This document shows positions 23,509-32,541 of a DNA stretch of 64,000 nucleotides, in pieces. The stretch is taken from NCBI RefSeq assembly GCF_000974785.1, contig NZ_BBWV01000004.1:124001-188000 (forward strand). The letters run 5' to 3'. Numbering within the stretch: position 1 is the first letter of the stretch; every line of letters starts with the position of its first letter. The notes below the pieces were generated by a model. That model had not been told where the DNA came from and did not search any database. It saw only the letters and a list, made by a program, of their open reading frames with translations. The DNA comes from Flavihumibacter petaseus NBRC 106054 (GTDB taxonomy: Bacteria; Bacteroidota; Bacteroidia; Chitinophagales; Chitinophagaceae). Made by a program: the position numbers and the translations under genes.

Positions 23509-26451
23509 TTATTTCAGCGCTTCATGCAAAATTTCCAGCGGGTGCCGTGCATGCCTGCCTGTTCCATCCTTCACCTGGTGGCGGCAACTGGTACCGGGTG
23601 CAGCAATAACTACCTCTGGCCCGGCTGCCCTCACGGCCGGAAACAACACCAGCTCGCCCACTTTCTGGCTAAGCTCGAAATGTTCCTTTTCATAACCGAA
23701 TGAGCCTGCCATTCCACAACAACCTGAAGGAATGGTCTTCACTTTGAAGCCCTCCGGATACGAAAGCATTTTGACGGTATGTGTCAGCGATGACAGCGCT
23801 TTCTGCTGGCAATGGCCATGCAGTAATATGGATTTATCCGCACTACGGAAAACATCTTTCGGAATATTACCTTTTTCCATTTCCGCAGCCAGGAATTCAT
23901 CAATAAGGAATACATGCCTTGCCATCTCCTTCGCTTTTTCAAAGAGCCCGTCTTCAGCAAGATCAATGTATTCATCTCTGAATGTCAGGATGGCACTGGG
24001 CTCAATGCCTATCAGCGGCGTGTTCGCATTGACCAGTGGCGCGAGTAACCGAAGATTTTCATTTACGATCTTCTTTGCAGCACGCAGCAATCCCTTCGAC
24101 AACCAGGTACGGCCGCTTTCGAGGTGATCCGGAATGATCACCTGGTACCCTAGTTTCTCCAGCAGTTCCACTGCCTTTATGCCGATCCCCGTATCATTGA
24201 AATTCGTGAACTCATCACAAAAAAGGTAAACCGTCCTGGCAGGTTGTTTCTGGTCAGCACTGGCGGTTCCTCCACCTGCCATTTTGCGCTGATGTTTTTT
24301 ATACCATTGCTTTAACGTAGTATGGTGCAACAGCGGCATAGAACGCGCCGTCGCAAATCCGGAAAGCCGCTTGATCAGATTTCCGGTAAGGGGATTGGCT
24401 ACAAAAAAGTTATACAGCCCCGGCGCGATGGCACCCAGTTTGGCCGACCGGGTGAAATTCGCGATGAGCCTTGAACGAAAAGGAACACCATTGGCGTCAT
24501 AATACTGCTGCAGGAATTCAGCTTTAAGCTTGGCCACATCCACATTGCTCGGGCATTCGCTCTTGCAGCCCTTGCAACTCAGGCAAAGATCCATTACTTC
24601 ATAGATCTCCTGGTGATCGAAACGATTCACTTTATCGGAACGGGTCAGGAATTCCCGCAGGATATTCGCACGGGCTCTCGTCGTATCCTTTTCATTCCGG
24701 GTAGCCATGAAGGATGGACACATCGTACCGCCGGACAATGCTGTTTTCCGGCAGTCACCCGATCCGTTGCATTGTTCCGCATGCTGCAGCACATCCTGGT
24801 CATGATATCGGAAAACAGTATTGAATACAGGCGTCTTTTGTCCCGGTGCATACCGCAACATCTCATTCATGGATGGCGTATCGACGATCTTGTGCGGATT
24901 GAAAATATTTCCCGGATCCCACACCGTCTTGACTTCCTTCAACAGCCTGTAATTTTTTTCACCGATCATGTAGGGAATGAACTCACCCCGCAGCCTGCCG
25001 TCACCGTGTTCGCCACTTAATGATCCGTCGTATTTTTTTACCAGGATGGCAATTTCTTCAGCGATTACACGGAATAATCTATTTCCTTCTTCCGTTTTCA
25101 GGTTGATGATCGGGCGAAGGTGAATCTCTCCCGAACCAGCATGCGCGTAATGGACGGAATACAACCCGTGCTTTTCCAGGATCTGGTTGAATTCCCGGAT
25201 ATAGGCAGGAAGATCCAGCACATCCACAGCGGTGTCTTCAATCACCGGAACAGCCTTGGCATCACCGGGGAGGTTGGACAACAATCCAAGCCCGGCCTTG
25301 CGCAACGTCCAGATCTTTTTGGAGTCGTCTCCAAACAATAGCGGGAAATGATATCCGAGGCCTTCTGCGCGAAGCGCCTCTTCCAGTTGCTTTGCCTTGT
25401 CCTGGATCTCCGGACGGGAATTGCGGAGGAATTCCACCACCAGGATGGCACCGGGATCACCCTGCACAAAAAAGCGGTTCTTCCGCTGCTCAATATTGTC
25501 TTTGGTGCACTCGAGGATATAATGATCGATCAGTTCGCTGGCGCTGGGTGCAAACTGCATAGCAATGATATTGGCCCGCAAGGCTTCATCCACCGAGTTG
25601 AAATGCACGCAAAGCAATCCGGATTCTGAAGGCGGCAATGGCACCGTATTCAGTTTGATCTCGGTGATGAACGCCAGGGTGCCTTCTGAACCGGCAATCA
25701 GTTTACAGAAATCGAAATCCGGACCGCCGGCCTGAAATGGCGCCATTTCGGCAAGGATATCAACTGCATACCCGGTATTCCTTCTTTCAACCGAAGCTTT
25801 AGGAAACTGGCGCCGGATCTCTTCCTGGTTGTCGGTATTGCTCAACAGGCGCCGGGTAGTGCGGTAGATCTCCGCTTCCAGCGAGTCGCCTTCACATTTT
25901 TCGTGGAAGGTTTCGAGGTCCATTGCCCTGAATACCGCGTCGGATCCATCACTGAGGATGGCCTTTACTTCCAGTACATGTTCCCGGGTGCTGCGATACA
26001 CCACAGAATTCGATCCGCAGGAATTGTTGCCCACCATGCCACCGATCATAGCGCGGTTGGCAGTGGAGGTTTCCGGACCGAAAAAGAGTCCGTGTGGTTT
26101 CAGGAACATATTCAGCTCATCCCGAATCACACCGGGTTCAACACGCACCCAGTGTTCGTCGCTGTTAAGTTCCAGAATCCGGTTGCAATATTTGGAAACG
26201 TCCACCACAATACCACTGCCCACCACCTGACCGGCAAGCGATGTACCAGCGGTACGGGGAATGAGTGATGTTTTCTCGCGATGGGCAAATTGAATCAATA
26301 ACCTGATGTCGCCGGGGGTTTTCGGGAGGGCTACGGCCAGGGGCATTTCGCGGTAGGCCGATGCATCCGTGGCATACAGGATGCGCATTTTCTGATCATA
26401 ATAAAGTTCTCCTTCCAGTCTGCCAGCCAATTCCTGCAGTTTGCTTGTCAT
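23509..26451 (-). CDS. FAD-binding and 4Fe-4S oxidoreductase, GlcD-type fused to CCG domains (copy 2)
   Basis: Paralogue of the gene at 17419, 980 residues, with the same order: FAD domain (PRTAGTSLAGQVVGSG, GPETSTANRAMIGGM, NNSCG), GlcD C-domain (SGEHGDGRLRGEF), CNGSGDCRK..MCPSFMATR, 4Fe-4S motif CLSCKGCKSECP, and CCG motifs HGHCQQKAL and PSGCCGMAGSFGYE. It probably oxidises a D-2-hydroxyacid; the two copies may differ in substrate. Its ATG at 26451 lies back to back with the divergent c-heme/FG-GAP gene, a possible electron-transfer partner (inference). No ATGA-coupled neighbour lies downstream, unlike copy 1. Confidence 0.88.
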   Translation of the reverse strand: MTSKLQELAGRLEGELYYDQKMRILYATDASAYREMPLAVALPKTPGDIRLLIQFAHREKTSLIPRTAGTSLAGQVVGSGIVVDVSKYCNRILELNSDEHWVRVEPGVIRDELNMFLKPHGLFFGPETSTANRAMIGGMVGNNSCGSNSVVYRSTREHVLEVKAILSDGSDAVFRAMDLETFHEKCEGDSLEAEIYRTTRRLLSNTDNQEEIRRQFPKASVERRNTGYAVDILAEMAPFQAGGPDFDFCKLIAGSEGTLAFITEIKLNTVPLPPSESGLLCVHFNSVDEALRANIIAMQFAPSASELIDHYILECTKDNIEQRKNRFFVQGDPGAILVVEFLRNSRPEIQDKAKQLEEALRAEGLGYHFPLLFGDDSKKIWTLRKAGLGLLSNLPGDAKAVPVIEDTAVDVLDLPAYIREFNQILEKHGLYSVHYAHAGSGEIHLRPIINLKTEEGNRLFRVIAEEIAILVKKYDGSLSGEHGDGRLRGEFIPYMIGEKNYRLLKEVKTVWDPGNIFNPHKIVDTPSMNEMLRYAPGQKTPVFNTVFRYHDQDVLQHAEQCNGSGDCRKTALSGGTMCPSFMATRNEKDTTRARANILREFLTRSDKVNRFDHQEIYEVMDLCLSCKGCKSECPSNVDVAKLKAEFLQQYYDANGVPFRSRLIANFTRSAKLGAIAPGLYNFFVANPLTGNLIKRLSGFATARSMPLLHHTTLKQWYKKHQRKMAGGGTASADQKQPARTVYLFCDEFTNFNDTGIGIKAVELLEKLGYQVIIPDHLESGRTWLSKGLLRAAKKIVNENLRLLAPLVNANTPLIGIEPSAILTFRDEYIDLAEDGLFEKAKEMARHVFLIDEFLAAEMEKGNIPKDVFRSADKSILLHGHCQQKALSSLTHTVKMLSYPEGFKVKTIPSGCCGMAGSFGYEKEHFELSQKVGELVLFPAVRAAGPEVVIAAPGTSCRHQVKDGTGRHARHPLEILHEALK

Positions 26452-26496
26452 ATGGTCAAAATTATACCGTTTTACACAAATGCCTATCTTGAGTGC

Positions 26497-28035
26497 ATGC
26501 GATCGAACAGAAAAGTGGTCTGGATAGTAACTGCCATTGCCGGGATAATAGTTTTAGGATGGTGGCTGTTTCAACAAACCGGCCAGGGGGAGAATCAGCT
26601 CTCCGCTAATGCTGGCCATGCTGCCCACAGTCAGGGAAAATCTGCTGCAGTGCGTTATTGCCAGAGTTGCCACCTGTTACCGGAACCTGAACTGCTGGAC
26701 AAAAAGACCTGGACCACTTTCCTGCCGGAAATGGGACTCTACCTGGGTATCCATTCTGCCGGAGTAGCGGCGATAGAAGCGGCGGACAAGGATTTCTACC
26801 CGGAACATCCCGTTGTGACGGAGCAGGAGTGGCAGGAAATCCTGTCCTACTATACCACTTCCGCACCTTCCGCACTCCCGGAACTGCCCCACCCTTTGCC
26901 GGAAGCCGTCACCGGTTTCAACCTGTTGCCTCCGCCGGATTTTCTTTTCCGGCCTAATGTGATGGCCTCCCTGGTGAAAATCGACAATACTGTTTCGCCG
27001 GCCCGGTTATTTGTATTTGATGCTTTTTCCAATCAGCTTTTCCTGTTCGGGCAGGAAGGCCTGCTTGATTCGCTGAAAGTCAATGGTATCGTGGTAGACC
27101 TCCAGGGTGCCGGCAACCACTGGTATGCCTGTTCCATCGGCGATTACCTGCAAATGGGCCCGGATAAGGACAAAAAAGGCAGCATCATTCCCATCAGCCT
27201 TTCTCCAAAAGGTAAACTCCAGCAGCACGCACCCCTTATTAAAGACCTGGCAAGGCCGGTCAGGATAGTTGTCACAGCTGCCAATAAGGACGGGCAGCCG
27301 GATTTCCTCGTTTGCGAATTCGGAAAACTGACCGGTTCACTGACACTACTGGAAAGCAATGAAAAGTCCTGGCGCAAAAAAGCCATCCGGCCGCTGCCGG
27401 GTGCCGTTACTGCCTTTTTTGAAAAGAATCCCGCTACCGGCCGTGAGGATATCTGGGCACTGTTTGCGCAGGGTGATGAATGCATCATTCATTTTGAGAA
27501 CAGGGGTGATGGCACCTATGATGAACATAAGGTACTCCGCTTCCCTCCATCTTATGGTTCAAGTTCCTTCAGCCTGACTGATCTTGATGGCGACGGCAAT
27601 AAAGATATCCTGTATACCTGTGGTGATAATGGCGATGCTACCAGGATTTATAAACCTTATCACGGCATTTATGTGTTTCGCCAGGAAGCTCCCGACCGGT
27701 TTGCAGAAAAATTCTTTTATCCCCTGAATGGCGCATACAAAGCTATAGCGGGCGATTTCCGGCAAAAAGGACGCACCGACATTGCCGCTGTGGGTTATTT
27801 TACCGATCCGTCACATCCGGCCGACTGGTTCGTCTACCTCAATCACCTCGGCAACCTTGGTTATTCCGCCAACGCAGCGCCGGATGGTTTCAATCTCGAA
27901 GCAGCATTGACGATGGACAGCGGCGACTTTAACGGTGATGGACAACCGGATCTCCTGATCGGCAATGCTTTCCTGAAAAATGATCCCCGACAATCCGCAC
28001 CCTTGTTTGGACTGATGGAATCAATAGCCAGGTAG
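26497..28035 (+). CDS. c-type heme and FG-GAP (VCBS) repeat protein
   Basis: Membrane-anchored exported protein of 512 residues: an N-terminal hydrophobic segment (about 9-27), then a mono-heme site CQSCH at residues 55-59, then a seven-bladed FG-GAP/VCBS-like propeller with calcium-binding-type loops (DLDGDGNKD, DGNGDA-like, and DFNGDGQPDLLIGN near the end). Heme plus propeller suggests a periplasmic electron carrier or docking protein. I chose the ATG at 26497 because it directly precedes a signal-anchor; the frame opens earlier at 26452, touching the divergent oxidase start. It ends 14 bp from the convergent EEP gene. Confidence 0.8.
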   Translation: MRSNRKVVWIVTAIAGIIVLGWWLFQQTGQGENQLSANAGHAAHSQGKSAAVRYCQSCHLLPEPELLDKKTWTTFLPEMGLYLGIHSAGVAAIEAADKDFYPEHPVVTEQEWQEILSYYTTSAPSALPELPHPLPEAVTGFNLLPPPDFLFRPNVMASLVKIDNTVSPARLFVFDAFSNQLFLFGQEGLLDSLKVNGIVVDLQGAGNHWYACSIGDYLQMGPDKDKKGSIIPISLSPKGKLQQHAPLIKDLARPVRIVVTAANKDGQPDFLVCEFGKLTGSLTLLESNEKSWRKKAIRPLPGAVTAFFEKNPATGREDIWALFAQGDECIIHFENRGDGTYDEHKVLRFPPSYGSSSFSLTDLDGDGNKDILYTCGDNGDATRIYKPYHGIYVFRQEAPDRFAEKFFYPLNGAYKAIAGDFRQKGRTDIAAVGYFTDPSHPADWFVYLNHLGNLGYSANAAPDGFNLEAALTMDSGDFNGDGQPDLLIGNAFLKNDPRQSAPLFGLMESIAR

Positions 28036-28049
28036 TATTCCTAATCAGC

Positions 28050-28904
28050 TCACCGGAATTGCAGCAACGCCAGCACAGGGAAATGATCAGAAGGGAATTT
28101 GCCAAAATAGGTATCAGTAAGTATGCCCCACTGCACTGCCCTGAATGCATTATTAACAAAGATGTGATCTATCACTTCATTCCCTTTCAGCGCTCTACCC
28201 CAGCCATTGAACGAAGTATTATTGGCATAGGGAAACTGCACATCCGAATAACTGTCACGCAACCATCCTGACCTGATCACGGTTTGATACCATCCGGATG
28301 AGCGGCTTCCATTCAGATCACCGCAGAAGATCACGGCAGCGTCACCGGCAATCGATCTGATGCGTTGCAATATAAGTTTGCTGCTTTCCTCACGGGCAAC
28401 AACGCCTTCATGATCAAAATGGGCATTAAAGCAAAAGAATCTTTTGCCTGATTTCCGGTGGCGGAGTTCCACCCAGGAGCAGATCCGTTTACAACATTTT
28501 GCGTCCCAGCCCATACTCGGCGTGTCGGGAGTGGCCGAAAGCCAGAAATTACCGGAACGCAATAGTTCAAAAACGGACCTTTTATAGAATATGGCACTGT
28601 GTTCACCCGCCTGCCGGCCGTCATCGCGGCCGGCACCAAACCGGTCATAATCCCTGAGAGAATCCTGCATCAGCTGAAGCTGGTGTTCCAGGCCTTCCTG
28701 GGTACCGAAGAGATCAAAATCATGATATCGTACAAGGGCGACCAGGTAAGGTGATCGGTCCTTCCATAGGTTGCCGGAATCACCCGGGTTGTCGTAACGG
28801 ATATTGTAGCTAGCCATCCTGATCGTCTGGGCAGACACTGAAGAAAGTCCGGAACTACCCAAAAACAGGAGGCTGAGCAGTACCTGGAGTAAGCGCTTTT
28901 TCAT
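28050..28904 (-). CDS. Exported endonuclease/exonuclease/phosphatase (EEP) family protein
   Basis: Exported metal-dependent phosphodiesterase-like protein of 284 residues with a signal peptide ending near residue 25 (SVSAQ). The EEP motifs are complete: MASYNIRYDN, GTQE (metal Glu), FNAHFDHEG, GDLNGS, IDHIFV and the C-terminal SDHFPVLALL with the catalytic His. Members outside the cell act as phospholipases, DNases or sugar phosphatases, so the substrate is open. The ATG at 28904 is preferred; a TTG two codons upstream also fits the frame. Confidence 0.9.
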   Translation of the reverse strand: MKKRLLQVLLSLLFLGSSGLSSVSAQTIRMASYNIRYDNPGDSGNLWKDRSPYLVALVRYHDFDLFGTQEGLEHQLQLMQDSLRDYDRFGAGRDDGRQAGEHSAIFYKRSVFELLRSGNFWLSATPDTPSMGWDAKCCKRICSWVELRHRKSGKRFFCFNAHFDHEGVVAREESSKLILQRIRSIAGDAAVIFCGDLNGSRSSGWYQTVIRSGWLRDSYSDVQFPYANNTSFNGWGRALKGNEVIDHIFVNNAFRAVQWGILTDTYFGKFPSDHFPVLALLQFR

Positions 28905-29158
28905 ATCCAAAAGTACATTCCACGCGGTCCAATTATCGAAAGTCTGAAATAATTATCCACAACAATTTGCCATTTTTACGCATAAAACCAGCTCCATAAC
29001 GAGTTTGGATCAGTGATTACCCTTAGGGGGTATTGCGTGAACTGTTTTTTCTCTCTACATTTATCCCGCTTACCGCCTTATCGAAAAATCCTGTCAAAAA
29101 CCGAGCAAATTCATTTCCTGGAACGACCTGAGTATCGTAACCATTAAAACACCACGAA
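28905..29158. other. Divergent intergenic region between EEP and FISUMP genes
   Basis: About 250 bp without a gene. It contains one perfect DnaA-box sequence TTATCCACA at 28953-28961 and, at 29033-29063, a promoter-like element described separately. Nothing else was recognised. Confidence 0.5.
29033..29063 (+). promoter_or_regulatory. Promoter candidate for the FISUMP lipoprotein
   Basis: TTG at 29033-29035, a 20-bp spacer and TACATTTA at 29056-29063 match the Bacteroidota promoter except for A in place of the last G. The leader would be about 90 bases long. Confidence 0.5.
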
Positions 29159-29944
29159 ATGAATCTCAGATCTACCCTACCATTGCTTGGCTTACCCGCC
29201 ATTTTATTATTCTCCTGCACGAAGACTGACCAGCTCCTTAATCTCGAAGAACTCGCTCTTAAGAAATCCGGTGACAAAAAACAGGTAAAATGCGTAGATG
29301 TTGATGGCAACAGCTACAGGACCGTGAAAATCGGCGACAAAGTGTGGATGGCAGAAAATCTTCGCGTTACCCGATACAGGAACGGACAGGCAATTCCGAA
29401 TGTGAGCAACGCAACAGAATGGAAAAACACCATTACAGCTACCACAAAAGGCGCATGGTGTTACTATGATAATAACACGTCCAACAATCTTCCCTACGGC
29501 AAATTATACAACTGGTACGCTGTAAGCGATACGCGCGGGCTGGCACCCAAAGGCTGGCACATTCCCACTGAACAGGAATGGATCGAATTGGGTCGTGCAC
29601 TGGGTGGTTGTGAAACTGCGGCCAGTAAGATGAAGACCACGGGTAACCTTACTGCAGGCGATGGTCTCTGGCAGGCACCCAATGATGACGCAACCAACAG
29701 CAGTGGCTTTTCTGCTTTCCCGGCGGGCGACAGAAACTCAGAAGGCGTTTTTGCCGGTAAATCACAGCGTACAAGATTCTGGACAAGTGTGCAGTGGGAA
29801 GGAGATCCCTCCATGATCTATTGCCTCTCGACCAACATGTTTGCCGGCAACCCACTGTTGGTTAACAACGACTATGATATAATTGGTTATTTCAGCTCTT
29901 ATGCAGCTGTAGGCGGTCTTTCCGTGCGATGCGTAAAAGATTGA
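29159..29944 (+). CDS. FISUMP-domain lipoprotein
   Basis: Surface lipoprotein of 261 residues: the signal peptide ends in LLFSC (Cys20) and is followed by a charged linker (KSGDKKQ). A complete FISUMP domain runs from about 45 to the end: DVDGNSYRTVKIGDKVWMAENL, then RYRNGQAIPN, GWHIPTEQEWIELG, SGFSAFPAGDRN, RFWTSVQWEGD and GLSVRCVKD. The role of such modules is unknown; surface binding is often assumed. It differs from the FISUMP protein at 20426 in being a lipoprotein and in having a longer middle. It is flanked by its own promoter and terminator, so it is likely monocistronic. Confidence 0.9.
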   Translation: MNLRSTLPLLGLPAILLFSCTKTDQLLNLEELALKKSGDKKQVKCVDVDGNSYRTVKIGDKVWMAENLRVTRYRNGQAIPNVSNATEWKNTITATTKGAWCYYDNNTSNNLPYGKLYNWYAVSDTRGLAPKGWHIPTEQEWIELGRALGGCETAASKMKTTGNLTAGDGLWQAPNDDATNSSGFSAFPAGDRNSEGVFAGKSQRTRFWTSVQWEGDPSMIYCLSTNMFAGNPLLVNNDYDIIGYFSSYAAVGGLSVRCVKD

Positions 29945-30065
29945 CCTTTCCGTATAAATACTGAACCAGAAAACATTTTTCCTGATTAGCTTGCTTCCGG
30001 ATAATTTTTGGGATGCAACAAACGGATACCGCTAATCATTGAACCTGCCTCTGATCCACTGAGTT

Positions 30066-30093
30066 AAACCCTTTTTCTTAAAGGGTTTTTTTT
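30066..30093 (+). terminator. Rho-independent terminator after the FISUMP lipoprotein
   Basis: AAACCCTTT (30066-30074) pairs with AAAGGGTTT (30080-30088), with loop TTCTT and a run of eight T (30086-30093). It isolates the FISUMP gene from the signalling operon that follows. Confidence 0.88.
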
Positions 30094-30145
30094 ATGCCCG
30101 TATTTATACTGAATGGCGAGTCATGATTTATTTACACCTTGCCGT

Positions 30146-30499
30146 ATGACCAGTAAACCACTAACAGAACTTACTGAATCCGTCAGTGTGGATGACGCTG
30201 CTGACATGACCCGCAGGTTCCGGCGTGATTTCAACCACCTGCTTCTGCCGGATTTTAAATACAAGCACCTGGTAGCAGAATCCGAAAGTTTTGACCGCGC
30301 CCGGATTGAAGCCCTGCTGGCCCAGCCCGGATGCGCGGGTATCAGGTTGTATTCCGCCATGAAAGAGAATGGTGAAGTGCAACAAATCGTGATCGGCTAT
30401 GACACCCAAAACAGGGACATGCTGGAGGCCGGATTGCTGATGACCGATAGCCGAAGATGTCCACCCGATTGCGGACCGGATTCCCGGTTGAACTCCTGA
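30146..30499 (+). CDS. Hypothetical protein, first gene of the signalling operon
   Basis: A 117-residue soluble protein that I do not recognise. It opens MTSKPLTELTESVSVDDAADMTRRF and shows an alpha/beta pattern with ARIEALLAQPGCAGIRLYSAMKENGEVQQIVIGYD, ending in a Cys-containing tail (RRCPPDCGP). The start at 30146 removes 11 codons that precede the first plausible ATG. Its stop is 2 bp before the start of the 7TM gene, and the kinase and regulator follow, so it is almost certainly part of the same operon. The IVIGYD strand and paired cysteines might hold a small ligand or metal, which is a guess. Confidence 0.7.
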   Translation: MTSKPLTELTESVSVDDAADMTRRFRRDFNHLLLPDFKYKHLVAESESFDRARIEALLAQPGCAGIRLYSAMKENGEVQQIVIGYDTQNRDMLEAGLLMTDSRRCPPDCGPDSRLNS

Positions 30500-30501
30500 A
30501 C

Positions 30502-31158
30502 ATGTATTCCCTTATAGCCAGCATTTCCGGATTAAGTGTCCTGATACCTGCCACGATTGCATTTTTCTTCCGGAAGAAAATCCTTCCGGAATACCGGCCA
30601 TTTTTCTGGTGCATCCTGGTATCTTGTATAGTAAAACTGACTGTATCGGCCTGCTGCGTATGCCTGCCTGCCGATCTCACGGTGATCTGCAACCTCTTGT
30701 TATTACCGGAAGCACTCCTGTATACCTGGCAGTTCCGCCGCTGGAAACTATTTCACCGCCAGCCCCGGCTTTTTACCGGCGTAGTTTGCCTGCTGCTGGC
30801 CGGATGGATGCTGGAACCCTTGATTTCCGGGCACCTCGGCGGCAACCTTACCTGGTTCAACCTGTTGTATGCACTCGTGGTGGTCCTGATGTCGGTCAGG
30901 TACCTCAATCAGATCTTCCTGTCGGCACATGATGACCTGCTGCAACATTCAGGGTTCATTATTGCCGCCGGCTTCATTATATATTTTACCTGCCAACTCC
31001 TGGTGCAGGCGTTCTGGATCTCGGGTCTCAATAATTCTCCTGATTTCCGATCACAGGTTTATGTAATTTTGAACTTTATCACTATTTCCATTAACCTGCT
31101 TTTCGGCTACGCCCTTATATGGACGGACAGGAAACAACCTTATACCAGGCTATACTGA
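30502..31158 (+). CDS. Seven-transmembrane protein next to a histidine kinase
   Basis: Integral membrane protein of 218 residues with about seven hydrophobic segments and almost no soluble part. I do not recognise the family with confidence. The even spacing of helices (about 5-25, 35-57, 62-82, 90-110, 116-134, 148-170, 184-205) is like sensory 7TM modules that are usually fused to histidine kinases. Its 3' end overlaps the kinase gene by 40 bp, and that kinase has only one membrane segment, so a split sensor made of two chains is an attractive reading (inference). Confidence 0.7.
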   Translation: MYSLIASISGLSVLIPATIAFFFRKKILPEYRPFFWCILVSCIVKLTVSACCVCLPADLTVICNLLLLPEALLYTWQFRRWKLFHRQPRLFTGVVCLLLAGWMLEPLISGHLGGNLTWFNLLYALVVVLMSVRYLNQIFLSAHDDLLQHSGFIIAAGFIIYFTCQLLVQAFWISGLNNSPDFRSQVYVILNFITISINLLFGYALIWTDRKQPYTRLY

Positions 31159-31865
31159 TTGTTGCGTGCACCCTTGGCGTTATCCTGCTGTATTTTTTTA
31201 TTACGCTGTTGCGGCAACAGCGCATCAACCGGAAATTATTCAACGAGAAACTGCGCACGGAGATCCAGACCCTGGAGAAAGAGCGCAAGCGCATGGCAGC
31301 CGACCTTCACGATGAACTTGGCCCCAGCCTGCTGGCCATTAAATTCCAGACCAGCAGCCTCGACCTTCCGGACCAGGATGACCGGGAAACGATGCGCGCC
31401 GTTCATGAACAGATGGACCAGTTACTCGGCAGGATCCGGGAAATTTCGGGCGACCTGTTGCCTGTAGCGCTTACCAGGAAAGGTCTGCCGACTGCAGTAC
31501 AGGAATTCTGCAAAGCCATATCGAACAGCTCGGGTCTGGAAATTCGGTTAGACATGGGGGATATGCCCGGATTGGCAGATGAATCCCGTGTACATCTCTT
31601 CCGGATCGTGCAGGAAATCATTCACAATACCATCAAACACGCAAGGGCATCCATACTCGAAATCAGCTGGCAACACCGGAACAATCAGTTCACGCTCCTC
31701 ACAAAAGATAACGGAACGGGATTTAATCCCGACCAGTTCGCCCAGATGCCCGCTGGCCTGGGACTGAACAATATTGTAAGCCGCGCGGAAATTCTCGGCG
31801 GGAAGCTGTACCTTGACAGCGCACCGGGTAAGGGAACCAGTTACCGGATCGTATTGCCCTGCTGA
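31119..31865 (+). CDS. Sensor histidine kinase, HisKA_3 (NarX/DesK type)
   Basis: Kinase of 248 residues with a single membrane helix at about 9-31, a short coiled linker (33-58), the HisKA_3 phosphoacceptor RMAADLHDELGPS with His64, and a HATPase_c domain with N170 (QEIIHNTIKH), DNGTG at 197-201 and GLGL at 213-216. It lacks any sensing domain of its own. It overlaps the 7TM gene upstream by 40 bp and precedes the NarL regulator by 19 bp, so the cognate pair is clear. The input signal is unknown. Confidence 0.9.
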   Translation: MDGQETTLYQAILIVACTLGVILLYFFITLLRQQRINRKLFNEKLRTEIQTLEKERKRMAADLHDELGPSLLAIKFQTSSLDLPDQDDRETMRAVHEQMDQLLGRIREISGDLLPVALTRKGLPTAVQEFCKAISNSSGLEIRLDMGDMPGLADESRVHLFRIVQEIIHNTIKHARASILEISWQHRNNQFTLLTKDNGTGFNPDQFAQMPAGLGLNNIVSRAEILGGKLYLDSAPGKGTSYRIVLPC

Positions 31866-31884
31866 TTCAAACCTCGAAAATACC

Positions 31885-32541
31885 ATGTCGCACCCGATTC
31901 GTTTGATCGTAGCCGATGATCATGAGCTATTGCGGTTAGGCTTTCAGACCATGCTGCGTAAAGAGAAGGACATTCTTTTCATTGATGAGGCTCAGGATGG
32001 ACAGGAACTGGTTCAAAAGGCCGTGTTGCATCGCCCCGACGTGATCATTACAGACATCAATATGCCACGAATGGACGGCATTGAAGCTACCCGCCAATTG
32101 CAGGACATCCTCCCGAATACACCCGTTATCGCACTGACGATGTTTGATGAAGACAGCCTTATTGTCGAAATGCTGGAAGCAGGCGCCAAAGGGTATATCG
32201 TAAAAAATACCGGTAAAGACGAGATCATTTCAGCCATTCATACGGTGATTTCCGGGGAACCTTATTATTGTATAAAAACAACTGCAAGACTGGCGGGCCT
32301 GATCGCAGGGAGTAAGTTCAATCCACTAAGAAAAAAAGCCCGTCCCGAATTCACGGAAAGGGAAAAGGAGATCATCCTTTACCTGTGCCAGGAAAACTCT
32401 AACAAGGAAATCGGGGAAAAACTGGAACTGAGCCAGCGCACTATAGAAACTCACCGCGAACGGATATTCGAAAAGATGGATGTGCGAAATCTTGCCGGTC
32501 TGGTAGTCTATGCTATTCGCAATGGGTTGTATAAAATTTAG
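31885..32541 (+). CDS. NarL/FixJ-type response regulator
   Basis: DNA-binding regulator of 218 residues. The receiver domain has the acidic pair at residues 11-12, phosphoacceptor Asp57 (IITDINMPRMDG) and conserved Lys near 107. The C-terminal LuxR-type HTH reads TEREKEIILYLCQENSNKEIGE..ELSQRTIETHRERIFEKM. The ATG at 31885 follows the kinase stop; longer starts run into the kinase frame. Its 3' end overlaps the convergent glycosyltransferase gene by 29 bp. It is similar in layout to the orphan regulator at 49010. Confidence 0.93.
   Translation: MSHPIRLIVADDHELLRLGFQTMLRKEKDILFIDEAQDGQELVQKAVLHRPDVIITDINMPRMDGIEATRQLQDILPNTPVIALTMFDEDSLIVEMLEAGAKGYIVKNTGKDEIISAIHTVISGEPYYCIKTTARLAGLIAGSKFNPLRKKARPEFTEREKEIILYLCQENSNKEIGEKLELSQRTIETHRERIFEKMDVRNLAGLVVYAIRNGLYKI

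Noticed and set aside
28908-28915. TACTTTTG on the minus strand as an EEP promoter
   Set aside because: It touches the start codon, so the message would be leaderless, and no TTG is at the right distance.
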